A stretch of DNA of 41,983 bases from JACVRM01 sp046262315 (GCA_046262315.1 JBHEMZ010000003.1:1-41983), one strand, 5' to 3'; counted from the stretch's first letter, positions 23,448 to 32,494 are shown. The notes: a model not told the origin generated them from the sequence alone. Translations and numbers: made by a program.

Positions 23448-25952
23448 TTCGCGAGCGCGGATCGCCGCCTCAGTCCGTGAGCGGACGCCAAGTTTGTCGA
23501 GAATGTGGCGAACGTGTACTTTGACGGTTGATTCGCTTAGAAACAACGCCTGGGCAATCTCACGGTTCGTGCTTCCGGCGGCGATGAGATCGAGAACTTC
23601 CTGCTCTCGCGGCGATAGTGGGTTAGGGCTACCGTCGTGCCCACGTGTCCAAAGCCCGTCCGATGTCGTTCTTGCGTCTCCGGCCCGGGCTCGTATGTCG
23701 CGCACAGCACTTTCAAGCGTAGGCTCCCGAAGCACCGCCGCATTGATAGGCGGGAAGCCGCGGTAGGCACAGACGAAGAAGTCCAAGTAGCCGCTCGCCT
23801 GCGAGGCTCGGAAAGCCTCGACCGAGGCACGGTAATTTGTCGGATTCAGGCGCAATGCAAGGATCGCATCGACCCACGCGACCAGTGTGGCCGTTTCGAG
23901 CGAAGTCGTCACGGCTGCGGCAAAACGCCTGAGTTCCCGAGCCTGCCCCACATCTCCGGCACACGCTCTCGCAAGGGCAAGTGACGAGATGTACTCACCT
24001 CGTATCCCGCTCGCGACATCCGCAACTGGTTGAGCATCTCCTACCTGCAGGGACACGCCTTGCGAAACCATCGCGCGTACTCGAATCGCGCGTGCAGTCA
24101 CAAGCGAATAGGAATCGGACATCCGGGCCGCACCAACCTCCGCACGGCGCAGAAAGTTGAACGCCGCCCGGTAGTCGCGTCGGCCCACGGCAGAGGCCGC
24201 GCTAGCGATCAAGAGGTGCGGTAGCGTGAATGTCAGACGATGACCTTCGGCGTCATGGAGTCCTCGTCGTGCGACATCTTCTGCTCGGTCGTAGGCAGCA
24301 ACCATAGATAAGGACCGCGCTAGAAGGTTGAAGAACGAGGTGCGGGCCATCGGATCGGCACAATTCGGAGCCAGCGGAAGCAATAGCCAGGCGTGTTCCA
24401 TCGCCTCTTGCACGCCCCCCATACGCGAGGCGAGAAGAATCCGAGCACTTGCGATGCGCAGTCGAGCGGAAAGCGAGTCGTCCTCAAGAGCTTCCAATCT
24501 CGCCAGAGTCTCAGAAGCCTCAGGAAGCTCGAGATCTAAGGCGGCATTAAATTTGCCAAGAAGGGCCTCGCGCAGGTCGGCTTTACTCTTGGCGGAATCT
24601 TCGGCGCGTCGGCAGAGCTCCAAGGCCTCCGCTTCTCGGCTCCCGAGGAACGCGCACTTTCCCGCCGTGGTCCACGCGCGCGATGCCCAACGCCTGTCCA
24701 GGCTGAATTGTCCAGCGACGTTCTGGGCGAGCGCCTGTCCCTTTGGATAATCGCCACTGCGAAAGGCTAGTTCCGCTTCTGCGAGATCGGCTAAATGTGC
24801 GCTGACATGGCTTTCGCGTGCGTACGACAACCATCGTTGTAAGGTAGAAACGCGACCGGATTGAAGCAAAGCGTCCATCGCTGCGGCTAGAAGCTCAGGG
24901 AGGAGGTCGGGCGACTCGGTGAGTTCAATTACCTCGAAGGCCTCGTCCCATAAGCCCCGCCCTACCAAGTACGCGAAGATACGCTTTGCTACGCCTGTTT
25001 GTCGTGGCTCCGTAGAGAGCCTGGCGCAGAGAAAATCTCGTAGCAGTGGATGCATTTCAAAGGAGCTAGAATCTTCCGGACTCAGAAAGCCACCCGTGAC
25101 CGCGACATCGAGAACTGCACGTCCTTCACTCTCGCCGAATAGGAGGTCCGCAAGCTCGGTCGTTACGAAGGGAGACACTGCAAGGTGGTGTAGTGCCGAG
25201 CGGTGAAAAGCATTGAGGTTGCGAAGGAGTTCGTCGGCGAAATAGTCGTAGAGCGGTCCAGTTACGTCCGCCTCTCGAGGCGCACCCCTCGTCATGGCGG
25301 CGAGACCAAGGACGGCAGGCCATCCCTGAGCACGAGCGGCGAGGACGTTCGGCGAGGGATCCGTGCGCACTAGGACGCGATTGGCTTCCTCCCCGTTCAT
25401 GGTCAGCGATTCACGCCGGATTTCGAAAAGTTCTCCATAAAGAACACGACGCGCACTCGCCCAAGCGGGACGCTGGCGTGCTGTCACGAGCACTCGGATC
25501 GGCGTTTCGCGGAGTAGTAGGTCAACGAACTCCTCACAGCTTGGAGACGGCATTGCGAACTGGTAGTTGTCAAAAGCGAGCCACGCGTCCGTTGGCCACG
25601 CCGCGAGCTCTTCAGCGAGAAGTTCGGCGAGGAGGTCTACTTCACGCTCAGCGTTTCCGGTGGCGCGGAGCCGGTCTCGCAGTCTTGCGTCCGCTTCTGG
25701 AACGATTCGGGCCGCGGAAGCGGCCAAACCCAATGCCAAAGCGGCGACGTCTGCTGACGCCGGCCCTCCGCGGTACCAGGCATGCGGCTTGTCCTCCAGC
25801 CACTGGCGCGCAAGAGTTGTTTTGCCGTAGCCGGCCGGCGCGATGAGCAAGATGATGCGGGCGCCGCTCTCGTCCAGGAGGCGCGTCAAGCGGGGGCGCC
25901 GGATGATGTGCTGGCGCCCGGGCGGAACCGCCTCAGGGTGCGCTTCCCCCAT
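23424..25952 (-). CDS. LuxR-family regulator with ATPase and repeat domain (MalT/LAL type)
   Basis: 842 residues. An N-terminal STAND-type ATPase has Walker A APAGYGKTT (Lys44) and a Walker B-like AWLAFDNYQF, where the usual second Asp is Asn129. A long helical-repeat region (about 330-770, TPR-like) should bind an inducer. The C-terminal LuxR HTH runs LSPREQEVLDLIAAGSTNREI to LGVRSRTEAAIRARELD. Such proteins are ligand- and ATP-controlled activators. The gene shares the lower GC and codon bias of the convergent HD-GYP gene, suggesting acquisition as a pair. Confidence 0.9.
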   Translation of the reverse strand: MGEAHPEAVPPGRQHIIRRPRLTRLLDESGARIILLIAPAGYGKTTLARQWLEDKPHAWYRGGPASADVAALALGLAASAARIVPEADARLRDRLRATGNAEREVDLLAELLAEELAAWPTDAWLAFDNYQFAMPSPSCEEFVDLLLRETPIRVLVTARQRPAWASARRVLYGELFEIRRESLTMNGEEANRVLVRTDPSPNVLAARAQGWPAVLGLAAMTRGAPREADVTGPLYDYFADELLRNLNAFHRSALHHLAVSPFVTTELADLLFGESEGRAVLDVAVTGGFLSPEDSSSFEMHPLLRDFLCARLSTEPRQTGVAKRIFAYLVGRGLWDEAFEVIELTESPDLLPELLAAAMDALLQSGRVSTLQRWLSYARESHVSAHLADLAEAELAFRSGDYPKGQALAQNVAGQFSLDRRWASRAWTTAGKCAFLGSREAEALELCRRAEDSAKSKADLREALLGKFNAALDLELPEASETLARLEALEDDSLSARLRIASARILLASRMGGVQEAMEHAWLLLPLAPNCADPMARTSFFNLLARSLSMVAAYDRAEDVARRGLHDAEGHRLTFTLPHLLIASAASAVGRRDYRAAFNFLRRAEVGAARMSDSYSLVTARAIRVRAMVSQGVSLQVGDAQPVADVASGIRGEYISSLALARACAGDVGQARELRRFAAAVTTSLETATLVAWVDAILALRLNPTNYRASVEAFRASQASGYLDFFVCAYRGFPPINAAVLREPTLESAVRDIRARAGDARTTSDGLWTRGHDGSPNPLSPREQEVLDLIAAGSTNREIAQALFLSESTVKVHVRHILDKLGVRSRTEAAIRARELDQSSDT

Positions 25953-26049
25953 TGCTTTCGCGTCGTAGGCTAACGCGCTTTCTTCCGCCGAGTGGGGCGG
26001 GGCCCGGTGCGGCTGCCCGACCTGCGCCCGGGACGCAGGCGGGCTGCCG

Positions 26050-26307
26050 TCAGCCGTCCGCGTCGGTGGCGGACGTGGCGTGCGCGGGGTCGTCTCCCGT
26101 CGCCGCGCGGTACGCCGCTGGAATGTGCCGGCGCCGCGTCACGCCGAGTTTCTGCCGCAGGACGTCGCAATGCGCCTTCGCGGTTCGCCCGGAAATTCCG
26201 AGGCGCTCGCCGATCTCGTCGTTCGAGCATCCCTCCGCGATGAGCTCCACGACCTGCCGCTGCCGCTCGGTGAGATGCGGACCGCGGTTGATGAGGACAG
26301 GCTGCAT
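26050..26307 (-). CDS. Small LuxR-type HTH protein
   Basis: 85 residues that consist almost only of a LuxR/GerE helix-turn-helix: LTERQRQVVELIAEGCSNDEI, then SGRTAKAHCDVLRQKLGV. No sensor domain is visible. It lies upstream of the MalT-like gene on the same strand, separated by 97 bases. Base use is G/C-rich, like the chromosomal background rather than the MalT-like gene. It may be a free DNA-binding module or a remnant of a longer regulator. Confidence 0.8.
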   Translation of the reverse strand: MQPVLINRGPHLTERQRQVVELIAEGCSNDEIGERLGISGRTAKAHCDVLRQKLGVTRRRHIPAAYRAATGDDPAHATSATDADG

Positions 26308-26375
26308 GAGGCCGACGCTAACACCGGCACGCCCCGGCGCCCATTGTCCAGAAGGCGTAATCGCGCGAAATACGT

Positions 26376-27383
26376 CTAGCGGGCCGCGACGGCTTCGCGG
26401 CGCACGAATGCCGCCTCATGCCCTCGCCGGTTGGCCTCGGCGAGCTCGTCCTCGTCGAGCGCGCCGATCCGCCTGAGCAGGTCGAGCTCGTCCCGCAGGT
26501 GCGTGCGCATCATCTCGGGGCCGTCCGTCGCGATCGTGAACGGCACGCCGTGGTCGGCGAACGCCCGCAGCGTGTCGCGCACCTCATTCTCGCCGGCCAG
26601 CGCCTTCGTCAGCAGGTTCGACGTCGGGCAGATCTCGAGCACGATGCCGGCGCCCCGCAGCGCGGCCATCAGCTCGACATCGCGCGCGGCCAGAATCCCG
26701 TGGCCGATGCGATCGGGCCGCAGCGCCTCGACGACCTCGCCGATCTCGTCCACACCGTGCTCGACGCCCTCCTCGCCGACGTGGATGGTCACTCCGAGGC
26801 CCGCCTCGCGCGCCTCGTCCACGAGCGGCGCGAGCTCCGCGTACGGGTAGCGCGCCGCGTCCGGCCGCGGCCCCGCGATGTCGATGCCGACGATCCCGCG
26901 CGGCGCGTAGCGGATGGCCTTCTCGACGATGATTGCGTTCTGGCGCTCAGTAAACGTGCGGTCCATCATCAGGATCAGCCCGGCGCGCACCTGCGGGTAC
27001 TCGAGGCTCGCGCGGTCGAGGCCGCGCGAGGCGGCCATGATGATGTGGTCGAGGTCGCGCTCGCCGCCGCGGTTCCGCTTCATGGGGTTGAAGCGCAGCT
27101 CGAGCGTGGTGATTCCCTGCGAGCGGTAGGCGCCGCCGATGGCCGCGTGCACCGAGCGCTCGACGGCGATCGGGCTCGACTGGATCAGCTCCGTCCAGCG
27201 GTAGATGTCGTTCAGCGCGTCGAGATTCGGGACGCCGCGAGGGTCGGACACGGTCACGAGCCGCTCGAACTCCCAGTAGTCCTTGACGGGCAGCGCTATA
27301 CCCTGCTCGTGGGCCAGGCTCCAGAGGATGTCGGACGAGACCGAGCCGCCGAGGTGGGTGTGCAGCTCGGCGAGTCCCTCCAT
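26376..27383 (-). CDS. Adenosine deaminase family protein
   Basis: 335 residues. Zinc and catalytic motifs of the ADA fold are in order: HTHLGGS (His8, His10), HVGEE (His201, catalytic Glu204), RIGHG (His228) and TDGPEMM (Asp287). In adenosine deaminases the last motif is normally TDDP; here the second Asp, which contacts the purine, is Gly288. The zinc chemistry should work, but the substrate may not be adenosine. It is divergent from the GT4 gene at 27427, and an AGTCTA/TAGACT repeat lies between the two. Confidence 0.88.
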   Translation of the reverse strand: MEGLAELHTHLGGSVSSDILWSLAHEQGIALPVKDYWEFERLVTVSDPRGVPNLDALNDIYRWTELIQSSPIAVERSVHAAIGGAYRSQGITTLELRFNPMKRNRGGERDLDHIIMAASRGLDRASLEYPQVRAGLILMMDRTFTERQNAIIVEKAIRYAPRGIVGIDIAGPRPDAARYPYAELAPLVDEAREAGLGVTIHVGEEGVEHGVDEIGEVVEALRPDRIGHGILAARDVELMAALRGAGIVLEICPTSNLLTKALAGENEVRDTLRAFADHGVPFTIATDGPEMMRTHLRDELDLLRRIGALDEDELAEANRRGHEAAFVRREAVAAR

Positions 27384-27426
27384 CCGCGCAGTCTACGCCC
27401 CGACCCTGCGGCTTAGACTCCGCGCG

Positions 27427-28569
27427 GTGAAGGTCGGGATCGTCGTCCCGTACTCGTGGTCGTTCTGGGGCGGCGTGGTCGAGCACGCCGAGCTCCAGGC
27501 CCGCGCGCTTGGCCGGCTCGGCAACGAGACGCGCCGCATCATGGGCAACGACCCGCCCGGCAGCTTCACGCGCGCGCTCCACCCGCGGCTGGGCCGCCAC
27601 GACAGCCCGCCGCCGGACGTGATCCCGGTGGGGCGCTCGGTGATCGTGCCCGCCAACGGCTCGTTGCCGAACATCATCTTGAGCCCGCGCACGGTCGGGC
27701 GCGTTCGCCGCGCCCTCGAGCGCGAGCGCTTCGATCTTCTGCATGTGCACGAGCCGCTGACGCCCGCGATCAGCGTGGCGGCGCTGGCGCTCGCGCGCAC
27801 GCCGGTCGTGGCGACGTTCCACGCCTCCGGGGAGCTCGGCTGGGCGAAGGCCGCCATGCACGTCTGGGGCTTCCTACTCGACAGGATCGACCAGCGCGTC
27901 GCAGTCTCCGAGGCAGCGCGGCAGTCGGCGCAGGCGTACGCGCCGGGCGACTACCACGTGATCCCGAACGGCGTGCTCGTCCCGCCTGCTGCCGACCCCG
28001 GCGCGCGCGAGAACCGCGTCGTCTTTGTCGGCCGCCACGAGACACGGAAAGGCCTCGCGATCATGCTGCGCGCGTGGCCGGAGGTGCACGCGCGCACGGG
28101 TGCGCGCTTGCGCATCGTCGGCTCGGACCCCCTCGCCGTGCGCCTGCTGATGACGCGCGAGCGTGTGGAGCGCTCGGCGATCGACGTCCTGGGGTTCCTC
28201 TCGCAGGACGACCTCACCGTGGAGCTCCAGGCGGCCAAGGCGATGGCGGCCCCGTCGCTTGGTGGCGAGAGCTTCGGCATGGTGCTCATGCGCGCCTTCG
28301 CGTGCGCGACCCCGGTCGTGGCCTCCGACATCGCCGGCTACCGCGACGTGATGGACGAGTCGGCAGGGGTGATGGTGCCGCCGGGCGATCCCGCGGCGCT
28401 CGCGGCAGCGCTCGTCGAGCTGCTTTCCGCGGAGGAGCGCCGCCGCGCGCTCGGCTCCGCAGCCCGTAGCATCGCCGAGGAGCGCTACTCGTGGGAGGGC
28501 ATCGCCCGTCGGTTGACCGACGTCTACGAGCTCGCGCTCGGCGGGTCGCGCACGGCGGTCGCGGCGTGA
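27427..28569 (+). CDS. GT4 family glycosyltransferase (PimA-like)
   Basis: 380 residues from GTG 27427. The N-terminus MKVGIVVPYSWSFWGGVVEH resembles the mannosyltransferase PimA and its relatives. The donor-binding half has VFVGRHETRKG (about 200-208) and GGESFGMVLMRAFA. The GT4 E-x7-E motif begins at Glu281, but the second Glu is Arg289 here. It probably adds a sugar to a lipid or small acceptor at the membrane. It is coupled by a GTGA overlap to the flippase-like gene. Confidence 0.9.
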   Translation: MKVGIVVPYSWSFWGGVVEHAELQARALGRLGNETRRIMGNDPPGSFTRALHPRLGRHDSPPPDVIPVGRSVIVPANGSLPNIILSPRTVGRVRRALERERFDLLHVHEPLTPAISVAALALARTPVVATFHASGELGWAKAAMHVWGFLLDRIDQRVAVSEAARQSAQAYAPGDYHVIPNGVLVPPAADPGARENRVVFVGRHETRKGLAIMLRAWPEVHARTGARLRIVGSDPLAVRLLMTRERVERSAIDVLGFLSQDDLTVELQAAKAMAAPSLGGESFGMVLMRAFACATPVVASDIAGYRDVMDESAGVMVPPGDPAALAAALVELLSAEERRRALGSAARSIAEERYSWEGIARRLTDVYELALGGSRTAVAA

Positions 28570-29609
28570 GGGTACGCCTGCCGCGGAGTTCCGCAGCCCG
28601 CGCCGCGCTCGTCCTGCCGCTGCTCGTGGTCGCCTTCGCGCTCCTCTGGTGGCGCGGGCCCGAGTGGGAGCCGGTGCTCGACGCCTTTCGCATCGTCTCC
28701 TGGGTCTGGCTCGCGGGGGCGCTAGGCCTCAACCTGGCCTCGGTCGTGGTGCGCGCGCTCGCCTGGCGGACTGTGATCAGCCAGGCGCTGCCGCATCCGC
28801 ACCCGGCGTTCCCTCGCATCTTCTCGGCGTTCTCCGTCGGCCTGCTCGCGAACGCGGTGCTGCCCGGCCGCATCGGCGAACTCGCGCGGGTGGCAGTGCT
28901 GCGGCGGCGGCTCCCGCCTAGCAGCGGCATGGGCGCGACCCTGCTCGGCACCGTCTTCGCTCACCGCGTCTTCGACCTCGTGCCCGCTCTGCTTTTGACG
29001 GCGTACGTGCTCGTCACGGCCAGGATCCCGCACTGGGCCGTGACGAGCGTCGTGCTGGTCGCAGGAATCGGAGTGGTCCTGTTCGTGTTCGCTCTCGTAG
29101 GCGCGCGCATGCGTCCTGCCCCGCCTGAGCAGCTCGGCGCCGTGCGCCGCCTGATCTCTATGGGACGCCGGGGCCTCGGCGTGATGAAGGCGCCGCTCGC
29201 GGCCGTCGCCGCCATCGTCCTGCAGTGCGGCGGCTGGTTCCTCCAGCTCCTCGCCGTGTACGTCGCCATGCGCGCCTTCGACATCCACGCGCCGCTCCCG
29301 GCTGCGGCGCTCGTGCTGCTGCTGATGAACGTGGCGACGGTCTTTCCGCTTTGGCCCGGCAACATCGGCCTGTTGCAGGCCGCCGTCGCGATCCCGCTCG
29401 TGTCGTACGGCGTCGACTACCCGCGCGGGTTCGCGTACGGGCTCGGCCTTCAGGTGCTCGAGATGTCGGTCGGGGTGGGGGTCGGACTGCTCTTCCTCGC
29501 CCGCGAGGGGCTCTCGTTCGCCACGCTTCGTCGCATCGAAGAGGAGGAGAAGGACGTCGAGGAGGAGCCGCAGGCCGTCGAGCGCGAGCCGGCCGGCGTC
29601 GGCGTCTGA
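28566..29609 (+). CDS. Lysylphosphatidylglycerol synthase-TM / flippase-like membrane protein (UPF0104)
   Basis: 347 residues from GTG 28566, overlapping the GT4 stop. About eight membrane segments, with the family hallmarks ANAVLPGRIGELARVAVL, GTVFAHRVFDL and FPLWPGNIGLLQAAV (compare P-G-xxG in this family). Members are thought to move lipids or lipid-linked sugars. An acidic C-terminal tail (EEEEKDVEEE) is cytoplasmic. The pairing with a GT4 enzyme suggests that it handles a product of that enzyme; inference. Confidence 0.87.
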   Translation: MRVRLPRSSAARAALVLPLLVVAFALLWWRGPEWEPVLDAFRIVSWVWLAGALGLNLASVVVRALAWRTVISQALPHPHPAFPRIFSAFSVGLLANAVLPGRIGELARVAVLRRRLPPSSGMGATLLGTVFAHRVFDLVPALLLTAYVLVTARIPHWAVTSVVLVAGIGVVLFVFALVGARMRPAPPEQLGAVRRLISMGRRGLGVMKAPLAAVAAIVLQCGGWFLQLLAVYVAMRAFDIHAPLPAAALVLLLMNVATVFPLWPGNIGLLQAAVAIPLVSYGVDYPRGFAYGLGLQVLEMSVGVGVGLLFLAREGLSFATLRRIEEEEKDVEEEPQAVEREPAGVGV

Positions 29610-30604
29610 GCTCCACCGTCCCGCGCGCGCTCGCCGCTCCGGCGGGTCTGAAGGGCGTGCTCGGCGCGCCCGATGCGGCCACGGCGATCGTCGAGGGGCT
29701 CGAGCGCGCCGGGGTGGTGACGTCAGAGGCGGTGCCGGTCGCAGACGGCGGCGAAGGGACCGCCGCGGTTCTCGCCGCGGCGCTGGGCGGCGAGTGGCAC
29801 GGCGCGGTCGTGGCGGATCCGCTCGGCCGTCCCGTGGAGGCGCGCTGGCTCGTGCTGCCCGACGGGACTGGGGTAGTGGAGGCCGCAGAGGCGATCGGGC
29901 TCTCGCGGCTCGGGCCGGACGAGCGCGACCCGCTCCGGGCTTCGAGCCGCGGGCTCGGCGAGCTGATCCATGCGGCGCTCGATCAAAGACCGGACGCTCT
30001 GATCATCTGCCTTGGCGGGACGGCGACGGTTGACGGGGGCGCCGGTTTGCTGGAGCTCCTCGGCGAGTTTCCGGTACCGGTGACGGCGGCCTGCGATGTG
30101 CGAAGCCCGCTGCTCGGCGCCCGCGGAGCGGCGCGTGTGTTCGGTCCGCAGAAGGGGGCCGGGCAGGCGGAGGTGGAGGAGCTCGAGCAGCGGCTCGCGT
30201 CACGCTTGGATCTCGCGCCGTTCGCCCGCCTTGCAGGAGCGGGAGCGGCAGGGGGTCTGGGGGCGGCGCTGGCGGCGCTCGGTGCCGAGCTCGTCTGGGG
30301 AGCCGAGCTCGTGCTCGAGGCCGTCGGCCTACGGGAGCGCATCGCGGGTGCGGCGCTGGTCGTCACCGGCGAAGGGACCGTCGACCACACGACGTTCGAG
30401 GGCAAGGCGCCGTCGGCAGTGCTGGGCGCGTGCGCCCAAGCCGGCGTGCGCTGTGCGCTTTTCGGCGGACGCGTCGTCGACGTGCCCGGAGGGGTGGAGG
30501 CGCATGCCTTAAGCGGCGCTCCGGCTCGCGCGCGCGAGGATCTCGTCGCGCTCGGGGAGTGGCTAGGCGCGGAGCTTGTTGCTCAGGAACTCGGCTCAGA
30601 ATGA
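29606..30604 (+). CDS. Glycerate kinase (GlxK/GarK family)
   Basis: About 332 residues. Motifs: VADGGEGT, GTATVDGGAG, FGPQKGAG and the C-terminal VTGEGTVDHTTFEGKAPSAV, all typical of family 1 glycerate kinases that phosphorylate D-glycerate. The N-terminal APDSFKG of the family is APAGLKG here. No ATG, GTG or TTG fits the N-terminus; the only candidate is CTG at 29606, overlapping the TGA of the flippase-like gene. A rare CTG start, a frameshift or a sequence error are all possible. Confidence 0.85.
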   Translation: MSSTVPRALAAPAGLKGVLGAPDAATAIVEGLERAGVVTSEAVPVADGGEGTAAVLAAALGGEWHGAVVADPLGRPVEARWLVLPDGTGVVEAAEAIGLSRLGPDERDPLRASSRGLGELIHAALDQRPDALIICLGGTATVDGGAGLLELLGEFPVPVTAACDVRSPLLGARGAARVFGPQKGAGQAEVEELEQRLASRLDLAPFARLAGAGAAGGLGAALAALGAELVWGAELVLEAVGLRERIAGAALVVTGEGTVDHTTFEGKAPSAVLGACAQAGVRCALFGGRVVDVPGGVEAHALSGAPARAREDLVALGEWLGAELVAQELGSE

Positions 30605-30667
30605 AGGCTCGACGAATCGCGCCGCCCAACGTGCTTCGACGGCACAGCGCTTGTTTTAAATCGAGTC

Positions 30668-31078
30668 CTACGTCTCGCGCTGCTCGGCGTCGCGCAGACG
30701 CTTCGCCATGGTGCCGAGCATCTTCCACGCGATGCCCGCGTTGTTCTCGACGAGCGGGCGAAAATCCCACGCAGTCAGACCCCAGCAGCGCAGATCCGTA
30801 TCGGCGGTGATCGTTGCCGTGCGCGCGCCCTCGTCGATCAGGGCGACCTCCCCGAAGGAATCGCCCGAGCGGAGCTTCGACCGCTCCTCGCCACGCACGG
30901 TCACCGTCGCCTCGCCCTCCTCGATGACGAAGAAGCCGATGCCCTGCTGCCCCTCGCTCGCGACCGTGCCGCCGGCGCTGAAGGTTCGCTCCTTGAACAG
31001 TCGCGCGAGGGATTCGAGCTCGCGCTGGTCGAGGTCGGCGAATACGGGGACGCGCTGGAGGAGCTCGACGGAGGCCAT
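30668..31078 (-). CDS. Cyclic nucleotide-binding domain protein, no HTH
   Basis: 136 residues forming a single CRP-type cNMP-binding domain: PVFADLDQRELESLARL, then FGEVALIDEGARTATI, which fits the phosphate-binding cassette (GE...RTA). No DNA-binding domain follows, so it is probably a partner or a regulatory subunit. It lies 34 bases downstream of the exonuclease VII genes on the same strand and converges with glycerate kinase. Confidence 0.88.
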   Translation of the reverse strand: MASVELLQRVPVFADLDQRELESLARLFKERTFSAGGTVASEGQQGIGFFVIEEGEATVTVRGEERSKLRSGDSFGEVALIDEGARTATITADTDLRCWGLTAWDFRPLVENNAGIAWKMLGTMAKRLRDAEQRET

Positions 31079-31112
31079 GGCGCCGGATTCTAAGCAGATG
31101 TCGGCGCGGGCG

Positions 31113-31325
31113 CTATGGCTTCGTCGCGTCGACCCGGCGCGCCAGCTCCTCGATGCGGCCTTCAGCCGTGTCGAGTTTCGAGGCGCAGAGGCGATACAGC
31201 TCCTCGCCCCGCTCCCATAGGGCGATCGCGGCCTCGAGCGGAACCTGCCCCATCTCGAGGCGGTGGACGATCTGCTCCAGCTCGCGCTGGGCCTCCTCGA
31301 ACGTCGGATCCGTGCTCTGCGTCAC
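31113..31325 (-). CDS. xseB: Exodeoxyribonuclease VII small subunit
   Basis: 70 residues, normal length. The signature FEEAQRELEQIVHRLE followed by PLEAAIALWERGEELYRLC is typical of XseB, a helical subunit needed for exonuclease VII activity. The start overlaps the xseA stop by four bases (ATGA), so translation is coupled. Confidence 0.95.
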   Translation of the reverse strand: MTQSTDPTFEEAQRELEQIVHRLEMGQVPLEAAIALWERGEELYRLCASKLDTAEGRIEELARRVDATKP

Positions 31326-32473
31326 TGGCGCACTTCATCGATCGAGGCGCCGAAGCTTCCGCGCGCGAGCTCGACGTCGACCCGCGTGCCGCGAACGAGC
31401 TCGGCGGCCGCTCGGACGATCTTCGAGTCCGTCCGGACGATTGCGTACCCTCTCGTAAGTGTTGCTGGTGGTGACAACGCCCGTAGTTGTGCTCCTTGCC
31501 GAAGCAGGTCTGCTCGGCGACGCTCGAGCAGCTGCGCCGGCGCGCGGCGGAGTCGTTCGCGCGCGCCCTCAAGTCCCTGGGCGTGGCGGACGACGGTGCG
31601 GCGGAGTCCGGATGCGAGGCCCTCCCGGCTGCGCTGGAGACGGTCTCGCAACTCAGCGATGTCCGGCACGACGAGTCGGGCCGCGACGCTCGGCGTCGAG
31701 GCGCGCGCGTCGGCGACCAGATCGGACAGCGGGGTGTCCTGCTCGTGGCCGACGGCCGAGACGACCGGTACGGGGCAGTCGGCGATCGCCCGAACGAGGC
31801 GCTCGTCGCTGAAGGGGAGCAGGTCCTCGAGGCTACCGCCGCCGCGGGCGAGCACGATCACGTCGACGTCGGGCTCGGCGGCGATGCGGCACAGGGCATC
31901 GACGATCGCCGCTGCCGCGCGGGGACCCTGGACGTACGTCTCCGCGACGAGCACTCGCGCGGGCGCGAAGCGCGCGACGATCGTGGCGAGGACGTCCCGC
32001 TTGGCGGCGGCGTCATTGCCGGTAACAAGGCCGATACGGCGCGGAAAACGCGGCAGTGCACGCTTGCGCTCGACCCTGAACAGGCCTTCGGCGGCGAGCT
32101 TGCCCTTGAGTCGCTCGAGCGCCGCGAGGTGGTCGCCGGCGCCGAATCGCTCGATCGAGAGCGCGCGGAGCCGGAAGGAGCCGCGGGCCTCGAACAGTTC
32201 GGGCCGGCCGAAGACGTGCACGGACTCGCCGTCCACGAGATCGAGGCGCAGGGCGTCGAAGCGGGCCCGGGCGATCGTGACCGACAGGCACGCGCCGTCG
32301 GTGGGATCCTTGAGGGTGAGGAAGACGCTCTGCCAGCGCTCCTGGCGCCGCAGCTCGGTCACCTCGCCCTCGACCCAGACCGTCGGGAGGCGGGCGAGCC
32401 AGTCTGCGATGCCACGGTTGAAGGACGAGACGCGGTAAACCTTCCGATCGCCGTATTCGAGTGCCTCGACCAT
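31322..32473 (-). CDS. xseA: Exodeoxyribonuclease VII large subunit
   Basis: 383 residues. An N-terminal OB-fold (VSSFNRGIADWL...VWVEGEVTEL) binds single-stranded DNA; the catalytic domain has RRIGLVTGNDAAAKRD, VIVLARGGGSLEDLLPF and SAVGHEQDTPLSDLVADARASTPS. The C-terminus is shorter than in E. coli. With XseB it degrades single-stranded DNA in both directions. A 7-bp hairpin (32477-32494) ends three bases before the ATG and would cover the ribosome-binding region. Confidence 0.95.
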   Translation of the reverse strand: MVEALEYGDRKVYRVSSFNRGIADWLARLPTVWVEGEVTELRRQERWQSVFLTLKDPTDGACLSVTIARARFDALRLDLVDGESVHVFGRPELFEARGSFRLRALSIERFGAGDHLAALERLKGKLAAEGLFRVERKRALPRFPRRIGLVTGNDAAAKRDVLATIVARFAPARVLVAETYVQGPRAAAAIVDALCRIAAEPDVDVIVLARGGGSLEDLLPFSDERLVRAIADCPVPVVSAVGHEQDTPLSDLVADARASTPSVAARLVVPDIAELRDRLQRSREGLASGLRRTVVRHAQGLEGARERLRRAPAQLLERRRADLLRQGAQLRALSPPATLTRGYAIVRTDSKIVRAAAELVRGTRVDVELARGSFGASIDEVRQ

Positions 32474-32476
32474 GGC

Positions 32477-32494
32477 CCCAGCCTATCGGCTGGG
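32477..32494 (-). promoter_or_regulatory. Hairpin directly before the xseA start
   Basis: CCCAGCC and GGCTGGG form a perfect 7-bp stem with a four-base loop immediately upstream of the xseA ATG. It would mask the ribosome-binding region in mRNA. Confidence 0.45.
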
